Below, piece by piece: positions 9,755-30,165 of a DNA stretch of 64,000 nucleotides. Within the stretch, counting starts at the first letter, position 1. Each line of letters begins with the position of its first letter. The stretch spans positions 6,908,033 to 6,972,032 of the forward strand of contig NC_135170.1 of assembly GCF_041146795.1 (NCBI RefSeq). The letters are read 5' to 3'. The stretch comes from Maylandia zebra. Taxonomy: Eukaryota; Chordata; Actinopteri; Cichliformes; Cichlidae. The notes below the pieces were generated by a model. The model saw only the letters and a list, made by a program, of their open reading frames with translations, had not been told where the DNA came from and did no database searches. The position numbers and the translations under genes were made by a program.

Positions 9755-12700
9755 ACATATCATTTCCACAGGACTGTTTTACTTACCTGGCTATTTTCCT
9801 CATCTTTACAACCTTGTTGAATATGGAAGAGACTGGACCAGAGCTCAGGAATACTGCAGGAACAAGTATACTGACCTAGCCATTGTACATAATGAGCAAG
9901 ACTTGGCCAAACTGAGGAACCTCACAGAAGGGTTTTCTAATGTGTGGATTGGACTTATACCTGACACTGAAGCATGGAAGTGGTCTCTGGAAAACCAGGA
10001 TTACTATGGTGAAGGGGAGACTGAGTTCAGGATGTGGAATGACGAGGAACCCAATGGTTTAGGACACCATAAAGTTTGTGCAGCAATGCTTAAAAATGGG
10101 AAATGGGCAGATGTAGAATGCAACAGCCAACTGCCATTCTTCTGCTACAATAAAAGTAATTAAATACAATATGCATACTGTATATCAGTGTCCTGATTAT
10201 TATCATGACTATCATTGTAATCTCAAATGGAGGTGATGAATAAGTAACACAGATGTATAGTTCATTTGCATTCTTTGGCTGAGCAGTGAAGTTAGACCCT
10301 TACTTATGTTTCTTTGCTCAAATGTTTTCAGACACATCACGCTTCATATTTGTGAATATGAGTAACACCTGGGAGGATGCTCAGAGCTACTGCAGAAAGA
10401 ACCACACTGACCTTGCCAGTGTGAGAAACCAATCTGAGAATGAAGAGCTGAAAAAGATAACAGTGAGTTCCTACACGTGGATTGGACTATACAGAAATTC
10501 CTGGAAGTGGTCGGATGGAACTGCACAGTTATTACACAACTGGGCTCCTGATAAACCATCCAAGATAGCCACAGATGCATGTGGGACTATATTTAAAGGC
10601 AAGTGGGTCAACTATCATTGCGGTGCAAACTGGTACTTTGTCTGTTATACTGGTGAGTTCTGATTTTACTGTATTTTTAATATATTCTGATATTTTCTTT
10701 AGTCTCAGAAGATCGTTACATCACAGCATTTTTTTTCCCTCATTCTTTTTTTATAAACTCAGCACTCAGGGAGAGGAAGGTGCTGAAGATTAAGCTGAAG
10801 AAAACTGACCCCTCTGTGGAAATGGAGGACCTGGAGGAGGAAATCTTGGAAAAGGTCATACCTGAGTTTCAAATAATATTTACCTATAATGAAAAAAATA
10901 AACGTTTTACTCAAAGAAAGTCTTTATAACAGGTATGTGATATCAAAAATAAGACTGACAGCAAAACCGACATGAAATGAATCTTTTTTAAATAGATGAA
11001 TATAGTAATAAAAATAATGATAATTCAAAATGTTATCAGGTGCCTCAGCATTTTTCAATTTAACGCAGTTAGCAGATCACAAAATATGTGCCCAAAACTG
11101 AAATCTGGGGCCACTTCCTGTATTGCAAGTGGCAACAAGGACCAGAGACAGTTCAGTGCATACTGCATTGCAGTCTTCAACATCTAAGTGAAATGCTTAA
11201 GGTCTTCTTGAGACTTTAGGATGAGAGTGAGTCCAGTCCAGTTTATTGTTCAGATAAACACCAAGGTACCTGTAGCTGTCCACAGCCTCAATGTCCATAC
11301 CTTGGATGTTATTTGTGCCTGCGGAAGTCTACCACCAGCTCCTTGGTTTTATTAGTGTTGATCTGGAGGTAGCTCAGCTGGCACCACTCCACAAAGTCTA
11401 GGGTCAGATCTCTGTACTCCTTGTCGTCCCCATCAGTGATGAGGCCGACTATTGCAGAGTCATCAGAGAACTTCTGCAGGAAGCACTGGGTGGAGTTGTG
11501 GGTTAAGTCTGCAGTGTAGATGGTGAAGAGAAACGGAGCCAGAACCGTTCCCGTTCCCTGTGGGGCCCCCGTACTGCAGACGACCCTGTCCGACACACAG
11601 CCCTGAGTTCTCACATACTGTGGTCCGTCGATGAGGTAGTCCAAAATCCAGGTAGAGAGGTGATGGTCCACACCTGAGTTCTCCAGCTTGTCCTTCAGGA
11701 CTGTGGGCAGGACGGTGTTGAAGGCACTGGAGAAATCAAAGAACATGATTCTCACAGTGCTCCCAGCGGTCTCCAGGTGAGAGAGGGAACGATGCATGAG
11801 GTGAATGACGGCATCATCCGCTCCAATGCCAGGCTGGTAGCCAAACTGAAGAGGGCCCAGTGATGAGATCACCAGGTGCCAAAGCTGAGCCAGGACCAGC
11901 CGCTCCAGGGTCTTCATCAGGTGGGATGTCAGAGCCACTGGCCTGTAGCTGTTGAGGTCCTTGGGGCATGAGGTCTTTGGCACTGGTACAACATAGGAGG
12001 TTTTTACAGAGCTGTGGGACTCTCCCCAGCCTCAGGCTCAGGTTGAAGACGCACTCCATCACCCAACACAGTTGGTCTGCGCAGGACCTGACAACCTTTG
12101 AGCTGATACCATCTGGACCCGCTAACTTCCTGGCTTTAATCCTCCTCATTTCCCTCCTAACCTGGGTGGTGAGAAAGACAGGCTGGAGCCTTGTGTTGAG
12201 TTGTTTTGGATGCTGTTGTTGGGGATGGAGAGGAGTGAGCAGGGTGAGTAGAGGAGGTGTGAAGTGTCAGAGGTGGAACAGCAGCAGTGGGGGTGGGTGA
12301 GTTGAAGACTGCCTCATGGATGTGAAGCTAGTCAGAGCCTTTAACACTGTCTTATTTTGACTGAGCATAAAGATATGAATCGTAAGTGGGAAATAGATAC
12401 CAATTAACACCTCACCATAAAAAAAGATCAGAATAGAGGTGGAAACCGTTCGTGAACCCCTAAGGGGAAACCACACCTATGCACGGCACAGGGGATTTGC
12501 CTCCAGTTGTGGTGTGCATTGAGGAAGGCAACATATTTTACACGTTTTCTTCATTTCGTCACTTTTTTTATTCATAGATCTGGGCAAACTGCACAATAAA
12601 GCTTATTTGAAAAGTCCAGTATTTGAAAAGTAAAATCTTACTGCTAAAAATACAAAACTGAGTTTAGTAATAATCTTTTTATAGAAGCCAACTAAAATAT

Positions 12701-13058
12701 TGAAGAACAAACATTATTTACTGAAAATGTACTTAAAGTACAGTTTTGTTAATGTGTAGAAAGTGATATTTAAATGTCATCATTATAATTACATGTTCAT
12801 CAAGTGATGAAGCTCTTTCTTTACCTCTAGGTAAATGATTTATTAAAACGTTTTCCCACAGACAAGTCTCATTAATCAGAGATATTTAAAGATTCAACAG
12901 GATATTAATGAAGCATTTATGTTTCACAGTTCAGACAGAGACTGACAGAGCATGGCCTGAGTGGAGTCTTCAAACTACAATGGGTGAAGCAGCCTGATGG
13001 GAAGAAGCATGTTGAAGAAGAGGAGGAAGTAAAAGAGGCAAACTGTGGGGTCAAATAA
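9425..13058 (+). CDS. Secreted tandem C-type lectin-domain protein
   Basis: The exons that splice in frame are 9425-9461, 9772-10155, 10332-10652, 10763-10854 and 12930-13058, giving 320 residues. Exon 1 supplies the start and a short Met-rich part of the signal peptide; exon 2 adds its hydrophobic end and CTLD1, with YCRNKYTDLA, VWIGL, an EPN sugar-binding triplet and WAD, ending PFFCY. Exon 3 is CTLD2, with YCRKNHTDLASV and WIGLY; it lacks EPN and so probably does not bind mannose in the classical way. Exons 4-5 encode a charged tail (KVLKIKLKKTD, EEILEKFRQRL, WVKQPDGKK) typical of this teleost lectin family. No transmembrane segment is seen. The protein would be a soluble pattern-recognition or plasma lectin; the ligand is unknown. 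A minus-strand LINE sits in intron 4. The paralogue at 61056-62977 shares exon lengths of 321 and 92. Confidence 0.85.
9692..9752. repeat. (TG)n microsatellite in lectin intron 1
   Basis: About 30 uninterrupted TG units ending 19 bases before the exon 2 acceptor. Its length could influence recognition of the acceptor; that is inference. Confidence 0.95.
10855..11212. other. Intron 4 of the lectin, left part
   Basis: AT-rich intron sequence with no further exon recognised. Confidence 0.4.
11213..12300 (-). mobile_element. L2/Rex1-type LINE fragment, reverse transcriptase, in lectin intron
   Basis: Minus-strand reverse transcriptase with the early block KLAGPDGIS, then LNSYRPVALTS, FFDFSSAFNTV, GAPQG and the catalytic FSDDSAIV, ending with KTKELVVDFRR. 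Two frames overlap near 11814-12149, showing a frameshift between the N-terminal and palm parts. The catalytic Asp pair is retained, unlike the full-length LINE at 53041-56545. The 5' part with endonuclease is missing. The left end shares about 170 near-identical bases with 15538-15700. Confidence 0.8.
12301..12929. other. Intron 4 of the lectin, right part
   Basis: AT-rich sequence with no exon or named repeat recognised. It ends with the acceptor 'gtttcacag'. Confidence 0.4.
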
Positions 13059-13059
13059 A
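13054..13059 (+). promoter_or_regulatory. AATAAA overlapping the lectin stop codon
   Basis: The stop TAA (13056-13058) lies inside an AATAAA hexamer. If this is the true poly(A) signal, the 3' UTR would be extremely short. A downstream signal is also possible. Confidence 0.35.
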
Positions 13060-13573
13060 ACATTTCATTATCCACATTTGATTATTGAATTCTCCTATTC
13101 AGGACATATGTTTAATTGGTTAGGTTAATATTCTTACAGTAAGGTACAAGTTTTTACTTTAGCAATGAAGCTTATGCATAAATTCAATAAGTAAGATCAG
13201 TCATCAGTCATCTGCCTGCTTTCTTGGGTGTTCAGCTGCTTTTCTATTTACATGTCTACTGCTTTCTCACGCTGTCAATCTCAATACTGACATCATTACT
13301 TTAGTCCAATCATCTTTTCACCCTTTTGCTTTGAGCCAATTAGCCTCTGCTTCGCATGCTTTAAATCTCAGCTCTCCATTGTTCTTTTTTTAGACTTTTT
13401 TTGTGCAGCCTGCTTCCTCCCCATCTCCACCTCAGACACCTCAGACAGAGCTCTATTCAAACCTCAGTCTTCATCTTCACCACCACCACCATCTAGACTC
13501 CAGGGGGCCGTGTCCTAAATCCTATACTGGTCCACTTGATTGTCATAGTTTATTAGGTTTTAAAAAATATATA

Positions 13574-13610
<37 letters not shown>

Positions 13611-15365
13611 TAGAGTTATTACAATCAGAACAGACATGACCATGGAATGGGAAAGATAAAAGAAAAGGAAAAAGAGAAGTTGGGAAGAAAATTAACAGAA
13701 GGAGAAAAATGGAGGAGAATAAGGACAGAGAGAAAAGACACTGAAAATCTGCTTCAACACCTTTTTGAAATAAAGATGTATTGATAAAAATAAATATAAG
13801 CAGCCAAGTACATTTGTTTTTAACCAGAAAATATTTTAGGAAACGGTTTGTGAGCTGTCAAGGATGATGCACACAACCAAATACAGGATTTAACACCTGG
13901 CCCTACAGAAGGAATAATAGTGGTGTTGTGGATGCATAACAATTTGACCATCTTAAATGTTGTTAGTCTTTCATATTCTGCTTATGCTGTAATGCTGATG
14001 ACTTAAAGACAGAAATTATAGTCCACCAACCAGCTGCTGACATTATTGACGTTATGTGTGAGAATAAGTTAGAATACATAGATAACTCTGTATCCAAAGG
14101 ACTTAGAATGTCTTTCATATTTACTGACAGTCAGGAGAGTCAGGAGAGACTCAGATGTTGCCTAAGTTGCCTTTTATTTTTTGGATTTCATGAACTTACT
14201 TTATCCCTTTGAGTAATATTTAGAAACATATGTTCATATGGCAATATAAATTCATAGGTGGTAGTTCTATGTTGTCCTTCTGCTTAGGAGCATAGCTATA
14301 TTGTATCCAGTAGCTTGCACATGCTTATCCTGTTGCTGTAACAAGTAAACCATTATGCAAATTGTCTGTTATGTTCATTTACCTACAGCCATCGTTGTCA
14401 ACTCCCCATGCTGTCTCCGCTGGTGCAGTTGAACCAAACTTGTTGCATTAAAATCACTGAAGTGATTCCCAAGACTCTGGCATTTTTATTCAACTGTGAT
14501 ACAAATTTTGCTCATCTCCCTTGACTTTTAACCCAACAAACATGCTCTGTGTACCAATCAAATGAACTATGGAAGAGAGGCAAAAGGGAGGTCAGGCTGG
14601 CAAAGGGAGGACCCAAACGAGGACTTCCTATGTAGAATACAGTGTGTTTATTTAGAGTGAACAAATGACAAAATGCAAATAATCCCCAGTGCGTGCTCTC
14701 TTAGGGTGCTTGTTCCCTGCTCCCGTGCTGTGACTTCTCCCAGTGTCCGTGGTGAGTATTTCTGCTCCTTTCGTCTCGGTATACATGTTCCCCTCTTTCC
14801 ACTCGTTTCTTCAATTCTCCTGGAAACAACAAAACAAATATTGTTTCCATAGAACTTTCTGCCAACCAAGTTTAATAGGACTTCTTATTCAGCTTGTCAG
14901 ATCCCTTATCTTCTGGTGAGGCTGATGTTCAAAATATTGCTGCCTCAATTTGGTTTAGTTTAGCTAAAGTTCTTTTAGCTGTGATGTTCGTGGAAATAGG
15001 CCCTGGCAGGGTCTTCCAAAGCAAACTGATCTCCTGGAAGAGGCCAGAATAATCATAATTCAAAAACTTCCCAATAAATCTTAGATACTTTGTCTTAAAG
15101 TGGGTAATCAGGGCCCCCTAGTGGGGCCATACCTAGCAAGCATGGGTCTTGATCAGGTACAGTACAAAAGAAGTAATCATTTTCTATATGACTTATCCAT
15201 CTATCGAAGCTATCTAAACATTTGCTATATGAAAAGTAACTGTCCAATGGCCTTGCCACCATTCCTATAATAGGAATGGTGGCTTTCATGAGTCTTTCTC
15301 ATGACAGCAAGAACTGCAATTACTCATTCTCATCTCTGTGATGGAATTTTTCAGTGCAAAATGTC
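13060..15365. other. Intergenic, no gene; ATT microsatellite at 13574-13611
   Basis: It contains a (TTA)n tract followed by GA-rich sequence (13620-13740) resembling the repeat lead-in near 3820. The remainder is AT-rich with no protein-like frame. A 73-codon minus-strand frame at 14648-14869 has no recognisable motif. Confidence 0.5.
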
Positions 15366-15700
15366 TCAGTTCAGCATTTTTAAGCTGTTTGTTGAACCAT
15401 GTTGAATCATTACTGACCTCAATTGGGGCGAGTGAGGCCTGCAGTTGTTCAGATATTGTTCTGGATTTTTGTGACCTCCTGGATGAGTCAGCAGGTACAG
15501 CCTGCTCTGCACTTTCCTGTAGAGGGCGTCTGAATTGTGAGTCCAGTCCAGTTTATTGTTCAGATAAACACCAAGGTACCTGTAGCTGTCCACAGCCTCA
15601 ATGTCCATACCTTGGATGGTATTTGTGCCTGCGGAAGTCTACCACCAGCTCCGTGGTTTTACTGGTGTTGATCTGGTGGTAGTTCAGCGGGCACCAGTCC
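15366..15700 (-). mobile_element. L2/Rex1-type LINE fragment, post-RT region
   Basis: The minus-strand frame contains DSYRYLGVYLNNKLDWTHN and YRKVQSRLYLL, the conserved block after the reverse transcriptase palm. The part at 15538-15700 nearly duplicates 11228-11390 in the same orientation, so both are copies of one family. Confidence 0.75.
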
Positions 15701-16260
15701 ACCCTAACCCTCTCCTGGAGTAATTGTGGTCGGTGGGCCAAACCTGGGAGGCTTCACCACTAATCCAAGTTTTTTTCATTTATGGATAATTGCTCTCACT
15801 GTGGTTTGCTGTAGTCTCAAAGCCTTAGGAATGACTTTGTAACCATTTCCAGACTGATAGATGTCAGTGAATTTTGTTTTTCATCTGCTCTTGAGATATT
15901 TTAGATTTTGGTATGATGTGTTGATTTTTGAGAGCTTTGGTAGCCTTTCCAAACAAGTAATACTTGTTTAGTTATTTTCCAAATGTACTGTCATGAACCT
16001 TAACATTTAAAATGTTAACTGAGGCCTGTAGAGTTAAAGATGAAGCTGTTTTTGTTTGTTGTTTTGTTTTGCATTTTATCTGAGCATTGCACAGGTGGAC
16101 CGTGAAGTGATTTTGCAGGAATGTCCACTCCTGTGAAGAAAGTCAACTTTTTCCCCCCACTGTTGTGAATAACCTTTCTCACTGTAGAATAACTGACTTC
16201 AGTTTGTTTGGAAATGCCCTTGCTATACAACCATTCCCAGACTGACGGGCAGCCACATCT
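15701..16260 (-). mobile_element. Tc1-like transposon remnant
   Basis: A minus-strand frame at 16015-16230 has a helix-turn-helix-like segment SKGISKQTEVSYSTVRKVI similar to Tc1 transposase N-termini. The sequence to the left is repeat-like, but I could not place it firmly. There is no catalytic domain. Confidence 0.45.
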
Positions 16261-16659
16261 TCTTTCAGCTTTTCCTTGTCATGGTGTTAAAAATCCCCCG
16301 AATAACCCAAACTTACAAAACAGAAAAGAAGTGATCCGAAGAAGAACTATACTCGTGCACCACCTCTAGGCTCTGTTATCAGGTTGTCTACACATTGTGG
16401 GGGTCATTGGCCAATCACAGGCCTTTTCAGTGAAAAAGGGTTGTTATGTTATGTTGTGGCCTTTTTGCACCGACAGATGAGGGATTTTATCTGTGTCATG
16501 ACTCGCTCCATAAAGTCGCACCCAAATCACTGGTAAATAGAAGTATTTATTTATTATTTATTTGGATTCAGTTGGTCCAGTGGAAAATCTCCTGTGGAGT
16601 GGATCATGGGACATGACAGAGTGTCCTAAGAATCACTCAATGGGTTCCACGACCAGGTA
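16261..16659. other. Spacer, nothing recognised
   Basis: No protein-like frame or clear repeat boundary was found. Confidence 0.35.
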
Positions 16660-16664
16660 CAACC

Positions 16665-17240
16665 TGTCATGGTTGGCTGTGTGGCAGGCAAGCAGAAGTG
16701 GTGGACCCAAAATTGCAGGACTCTTGGAGATGGGAATAAACTGAAAATGCAGCTTTATTGCTGGAGGAAAGATTCACGAAATAAAACTTACAAAAACAAA
16801 ACTCTAAACCAAGGTGCTGGAGGACAGGACATTACAAACACACAGCAAGTTGAGGGTACGACACGACACTGACACAAAGAAACTCAGGGCTTAAATACAC
16901 AGATAGCAGTAATCAAGGGATGAGAGACAGGAGGGGAACACACCTGGGAGAAATCACAGCTGATGAGACAGGGGAAACGTAAACCTGAGCACACTCACAT
17001 ACGACACAGACCTTCACAATAAAACAGGAAACTCAGACACATGGAACCAGACAAGACATTGAACTAAACAGATTCACAAACAGAAGGGGTGACACCATAG
17101 ACAGACAGATACAGACGCAGACTCAGAGGCAGACCGAAAATAACACGTAGAACTCAAACAACAATAATAATCATGATAATAAATTGGAAAATGATAATAA
17201 TAAACTTAAAGCGCTGGGTCACCGACCCAGGACCATGACA
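16665..17240 (-). repeat. Solo LTR of the Ty3/gypsy-type family, with 5-bp TSD
   Basis: The element runs from TGTCATGG to CCATGACA and is flanked by the identical 5-mer caacc at 16660-16664 and 17241-17245. It resembles the LTRs at 48558-49112 and 52241-52791, sharing 'tgcagctttattgctgg' and 'gctgggtcaccgacccagga'. It has no internal region, so it is a solo LTR left by recombination between two LTRs. Confidence 0.85.
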
Positions 17241-17245
17241 CAACC

Positions 17246-17520
17246 TTGCATCACTGCTGAGTGCAACACGGATACCACACATCCCTGCCTATTGTGGTTT
17301 CATTAAAGCACGGAAACTATTTTGCTAGATCAAGTTACAAAAACTAAGTTTAGCAAAAAAAACAAACAAACAACTAAACGTTTGATTTGAGTAATATCAA
17401 TTATGCTTGGTTAGGGACAGACACAAAGAGCACTTTTTCACATAGTTTTGGGTTAAATGTAACATGCTAAACAGACATTACATCTAAAGGTAATGAAAGC
17501 AGCACAATCCATGACATTAA
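17246..17520. other. Spacer, nothing recognised
   Basis: AT-rich with no supported feature. Confidence 0.35.
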
Positions 17521-17630
17521 AATGGTAAATGGCCTGTATTTATATAGTGCTTTACTAGTCCCTAAGGACCCCAAAGCGCTTTACATATCCAGTCATCCAC
17601 CCATTCACACACACATTCACACACTGACAT
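17521..17630 (-). repeat. Short dispersed repeat (AAAGCGC tail type)
   Basis: 'ggtaaatggcctgtatttat' through 'ccccaaagcgctttacat' is the reverse complement of the insertion found inside the LINE at 53460-53592. It is a common teleost short repeat ending in CCATTTACC. Confidence 0.65.
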
Positions 17631-18505
17631 TACTTAGCTTAAAAACAGTTACACATAAACATTTTATGCAATACTTTATTCCTAAAAATAAACAAAGGAC
17701 TGAAACAAAAGATTTGCCATACAATAATAATATTGATGTTAATGCGATGGAATACGATTTTGTTATCATATACAAATGCTGTTTCTGTTCATGGTTTCCA
17801 TCCGCTGTCTGTTACAAAATGAAGGATTTATTTTCAGAGATTCCAGTAGTATTTAATTATTCATTTATTTGTCTGACATGTTAAAGTTGGAACCTCTGGA
17901 GCAATGTAAAAGGCAATCGTAGGAAGTTAAAATGACATTTAATCTTATTTGGTGACAAGAACAAATTAGCAAATATGAAACTATGGCTGCTGTATAAATA
18001 ATGAATTTAAAGAAAAGGAGAATACAATTGTTATGTAAATATAGTGGTAATATGTTTAGGTTCCAACTTTGTTTAGTTGAAAATCATTCATTATTACTTA
18101 AACATGAATAAAAACAACATAAAATATTTAAACAACCTTGCCCCTTGACTTTTCTCCCAGATAACACCTTGCACACGTCTATAACTTTTGTTCAGCTTTG
18201 CTCTTTCCTCCTTTTTTCCCTTTTTTCTTACCACATTTTGACCCTAAAAATGTGTTATTATGAAACTAAGCTATGATCAAACATTTGCCCTTCCCTGCGC
18301 TTTAATATCCTAACGTTACCTCCGGATTTGGCCGAAATTAAGGGCTCGGGGAGCCGCCTGCTGTCCTCGGGTAATTTCAGTGACGCTCCAGGGTGACGCG
18401 CATGTATGGGCGTCACAGGCGCTCCTGATAGTAGGAGGAGAAGTTCGGTTAGAGAAGCTCCTCAGTAATCGCACACACGGTTTAGTGTCAGGTAACCTGC
18501 TCGCC
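17631..18505. other. Upstream region of the VWC gene
   Basis: AT-rich to about 18290, then clearly more GC-rich up to the start codon, as expected for a proximal promoter and 5' UTR. No TATA box stands out. No separate gene is seen. Confidence 0.45.
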
Positions 18506-27313
<8,808 letters not shown>

Positions 27314-27446
27314 ATTTTAATTTGTTAGATAAATTTATCAGAGGCAGAGTCACTCTTGAGGTACAAATCAACTCATGAGTCTGCTAAACTTCAACTTTTA
27401 GAGCACCACATAAAATGTATTGTTCAGAATCTAGCTTAATTATCCA

Positions 27447-27705
27447 AATAGAACAGCTTCTCCATATGGAAAAGATATATATAAATCTTATAAAGTTTGT
27501 ATCTGTCTTGTGTCTGTCTTGAAAAGCATATAAGAGTGAAAACAGATATAAGATCCCTTGAAAAATTATATAATGAAACTTGTATGTTTTGGATACTTAC
27601 TAAAACAATGTATGAAAGTAATGAGAAAGTGGCCACTTTCATGAGTAAATCATATAAGTTTTCACTATTTCTTTTCCATATGGGTCGGTTCTTCTACCTG
27701 AATTC
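27447..27705. mobile_element. Candidate MITE with long imperfect inverted repeats
   Basis: The left arm 'cttctccatatggaaaagat' and the right arm 'cttttccatatgggtcggtt' are inverted partners, with similarity extending about 45 bases on each side. Both strands carry mirrored frames with an FHM.+.FYL pattern, which follows from the inverted repeat. The superfamily is unknown and no target duplication was identified. Confidence 0.4.
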
Positions 27706-29039
27706 AAGATCTAAAGTTAACTTGTTGGGAAATAAAACAAATTGGTTCCCATTTCTTTCTGGGAAATGGCACATCTTAAGTCCACACAATGGGAACTTCA
27801 CATAGCTTGGCCAAAATTCTGACTTGTAGTGAAGGTGGCTCCCTGGAAATTTAAACTCTTTTTCCACTACAGCATTGGGTAAGCTCTACTGTATATTTAA
27901 AAACAAAAAACCCCACTAAGCTGCTTCTGTTTGGCGTTGGTGAAATAAAAGTGAAACTGTAAAATAATCAAAGAGATGTTTAGTGTCAAGTGTAGAAATG
28001 GAGCTGGTTGGCAAGACCATTGGGAAAGAAGTTATATTGACAGTAGAAACCCAAACAAGAAAATAGAATACACAACTCTGAGACAGCTTGAAACAAATGC
28101 CCAAGAAAGTGGTTAATATCCTATCTTACTCAGTCCATTACTTTATTCAAACCTGAACTGCTGTCATACAAAATGACTGAAGAATTGACACTCTAGCCTT
28201 TTGATCAAATACAGTAAATGTAAGCTTTTTTTTCAGATGTAAAGACCAGGAATTTTTTTTGAGATACCGCACAGCCAAAGAAATTCTACTGTAAACACAT
28301 GCTCATTTAATGGATTTTCTTGTCTTACTGTATTGTTGAACACTGCTGAAGACATCAAACTGTTAAATTTCACTATTAAGAAGTCATGAAGACCTACAGA
28401 TTTTACAAATATCTTCAAGTAGTTCCCACAAATGCTTTTGGTGGCTGTGTTCTCTTAAACTCTGTGCTCCTACTCATTTCAAGCCATCTCAGATGCATGG
28501 GCCATTCTCCTGAAAAATAGATGATTGTCCAGGAAGTTCAGAGCAGACTGTATGCTGTGTTAATGGAGAATAATGTCCATCTAGCAAAACTTGAAAAGAC
28601 ACTGAAAATATCTTGAAGAAAACTTGAGTTGCCATGGATGACACAGCATTTCTGACACACAGTAGTAATACTAGAATGACACCATCCTAAACCAGTCCAG
28701 AGTAGACCGACTGTGCCACACATTTTAAGTATGCTGAGATTTGGTTGTTTATGAAAAATAAAAAATAGCATTGAAATTTCCTTTTACATGAGATTGGATA
28801 AAAAAAAATTAAAATACACTTTTCTTATTTCTACACCTCTGTGGCAGCAGTACTAACCTATGTGTTGCCCTAGTATGTGGGAACAAAACTCTTAAGAAGC
28901 CCATTACCAAGAATAGACATGAGTATCCAATCAAATCCATTTTATAAACCAGCAGGTAAACTTGAAGTAGCTGATAGTTTAATTGGATTCATTGGTTTAA
29001 TTGAAGGCTTTATAACGATCAAAAAAAAGTTGTACTTCC
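27706..29039. other. Intergenic, partly decayed transposon-like sequence
   Basis: On the minus strand, 28230-28790 carries phrases such as 'aggagaatggcccatgcatc' that look like a decayed DNA transposon, but the superfamily cannot be fixed and there is no usable frame. Confidence 0.35.
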
Positions 29040-30165
29040 CAATTTTAAACTAATTTAGACATAAAGGGGCATTTCTAGAGCAATGCTGTTTGATGAGCTG
29101 TGGTTTCTCTAACCCATCTTTGCAGCAGAAAGAATCTCTTAAACTTCAGGTTTCCCAAACTGAATGACTTTCATATCTTAAAGTAATGTTGAACTGTTGT
29201 TTATTAGTTGTTATTAGCCATTAGCAAAGCCATTCTAGAAGCTTTGTCTGCTTTATCCAGTCCAAAACCAGTTTTGATCCATGTTTAGCATTACCCTCCT
29301 GTTGGAACATTCTGTTGTATCCAGCAAAACAGCCTGAGAGCATACTGCCACCACCATGCTCGATAGTCGGTATATTTGCAGAGGTTTTAAAGCCTCCAAA
29401 CGCCACAGTGATCCAAAACCTGTCCTACTGTACAGTGACACTGACATTATAGCAGTTTCCAAGACTCAGGCAGACTTGAGCCTTGGTTGTTCTTGAATAT
29501 CCTAACCAATTTCTTCACCTGAGTGCAGGATAGGGTCTTCTTCTACAACTTGGCGGTGATGACACATCCAAACAACTTGTACCTACACAAAATTGTTCAA
29601 ACTGATGATCTTGGAATCTGCAGATGTTTATAAATGGCTCCAAGACACCTTCCCAAGTTGTGTAACTCTGTAATTCTCCTTTCTTAGACTTTCCAGTTGT
29701 TCTGCATATTTGTCAATTCAATGATTGTTGTCATATAACTTCCTCTATGCTGGTAAAGAGAAAGTCAATTATGATCGATAATGAGAATAGCTCTTGAAGT
29801 TGAAAGACAAAAGTGAATGTGTGTATATATTTTAGCCTGTATATATAATTTTGACCACAAATGAGCCACGAGAAACCATCTCGTGGCTCATTTGACAAGT
29901 ATTCCCGTCACCTCGCTCCAGGAAAGACTTTATTCCGGTCTCACTTTGCTTCTCTCCCTCAGTGTTTTAGTGAGGAGGATTATGTGAGGTTATCACTAGT
30001 TCTGTTTTCTAAAAACAAAATAAATTCAAAGTTGTGTACTAAATATTTTTTAAAACATTAAAGATGTATGCCCTGCAATTATTATACCAGGGGAAAAGAA
30101 CAATTCAAAGAAATTGTTAAGGCTCAAAATATCAAGTATGTAAACTTCTGACCACAACTGTGCAT
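29040..30165 (-). mobile_element. Tc1/Sleeping-Beauty-type transposon remnant
   Basis: The right end 'aagtatgtaaacttctgaccacaactgtg' is, in reverse complement, a Sleeping-Beauty-like inverted-repeat terminus. Inside, minus-strand phrases around 29280-29410 ('catactgccaccaccatgct', 'ttggaacattctgttgtatc') match Tc1 transposase coding sequence with stops. The interval 29859-30060 seems foreign to the element. Confidence 0.6.
29859..29893. repeat. Perfect 15-bp inverted repeat (hairpin) with 5-base loop
   Basis: The arms 29859-29873 (aaatgagccacgaga) and 29879-29893 (tctcgtggctcattt) are exact reverse complements around aacca. Confidence 0.9.
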
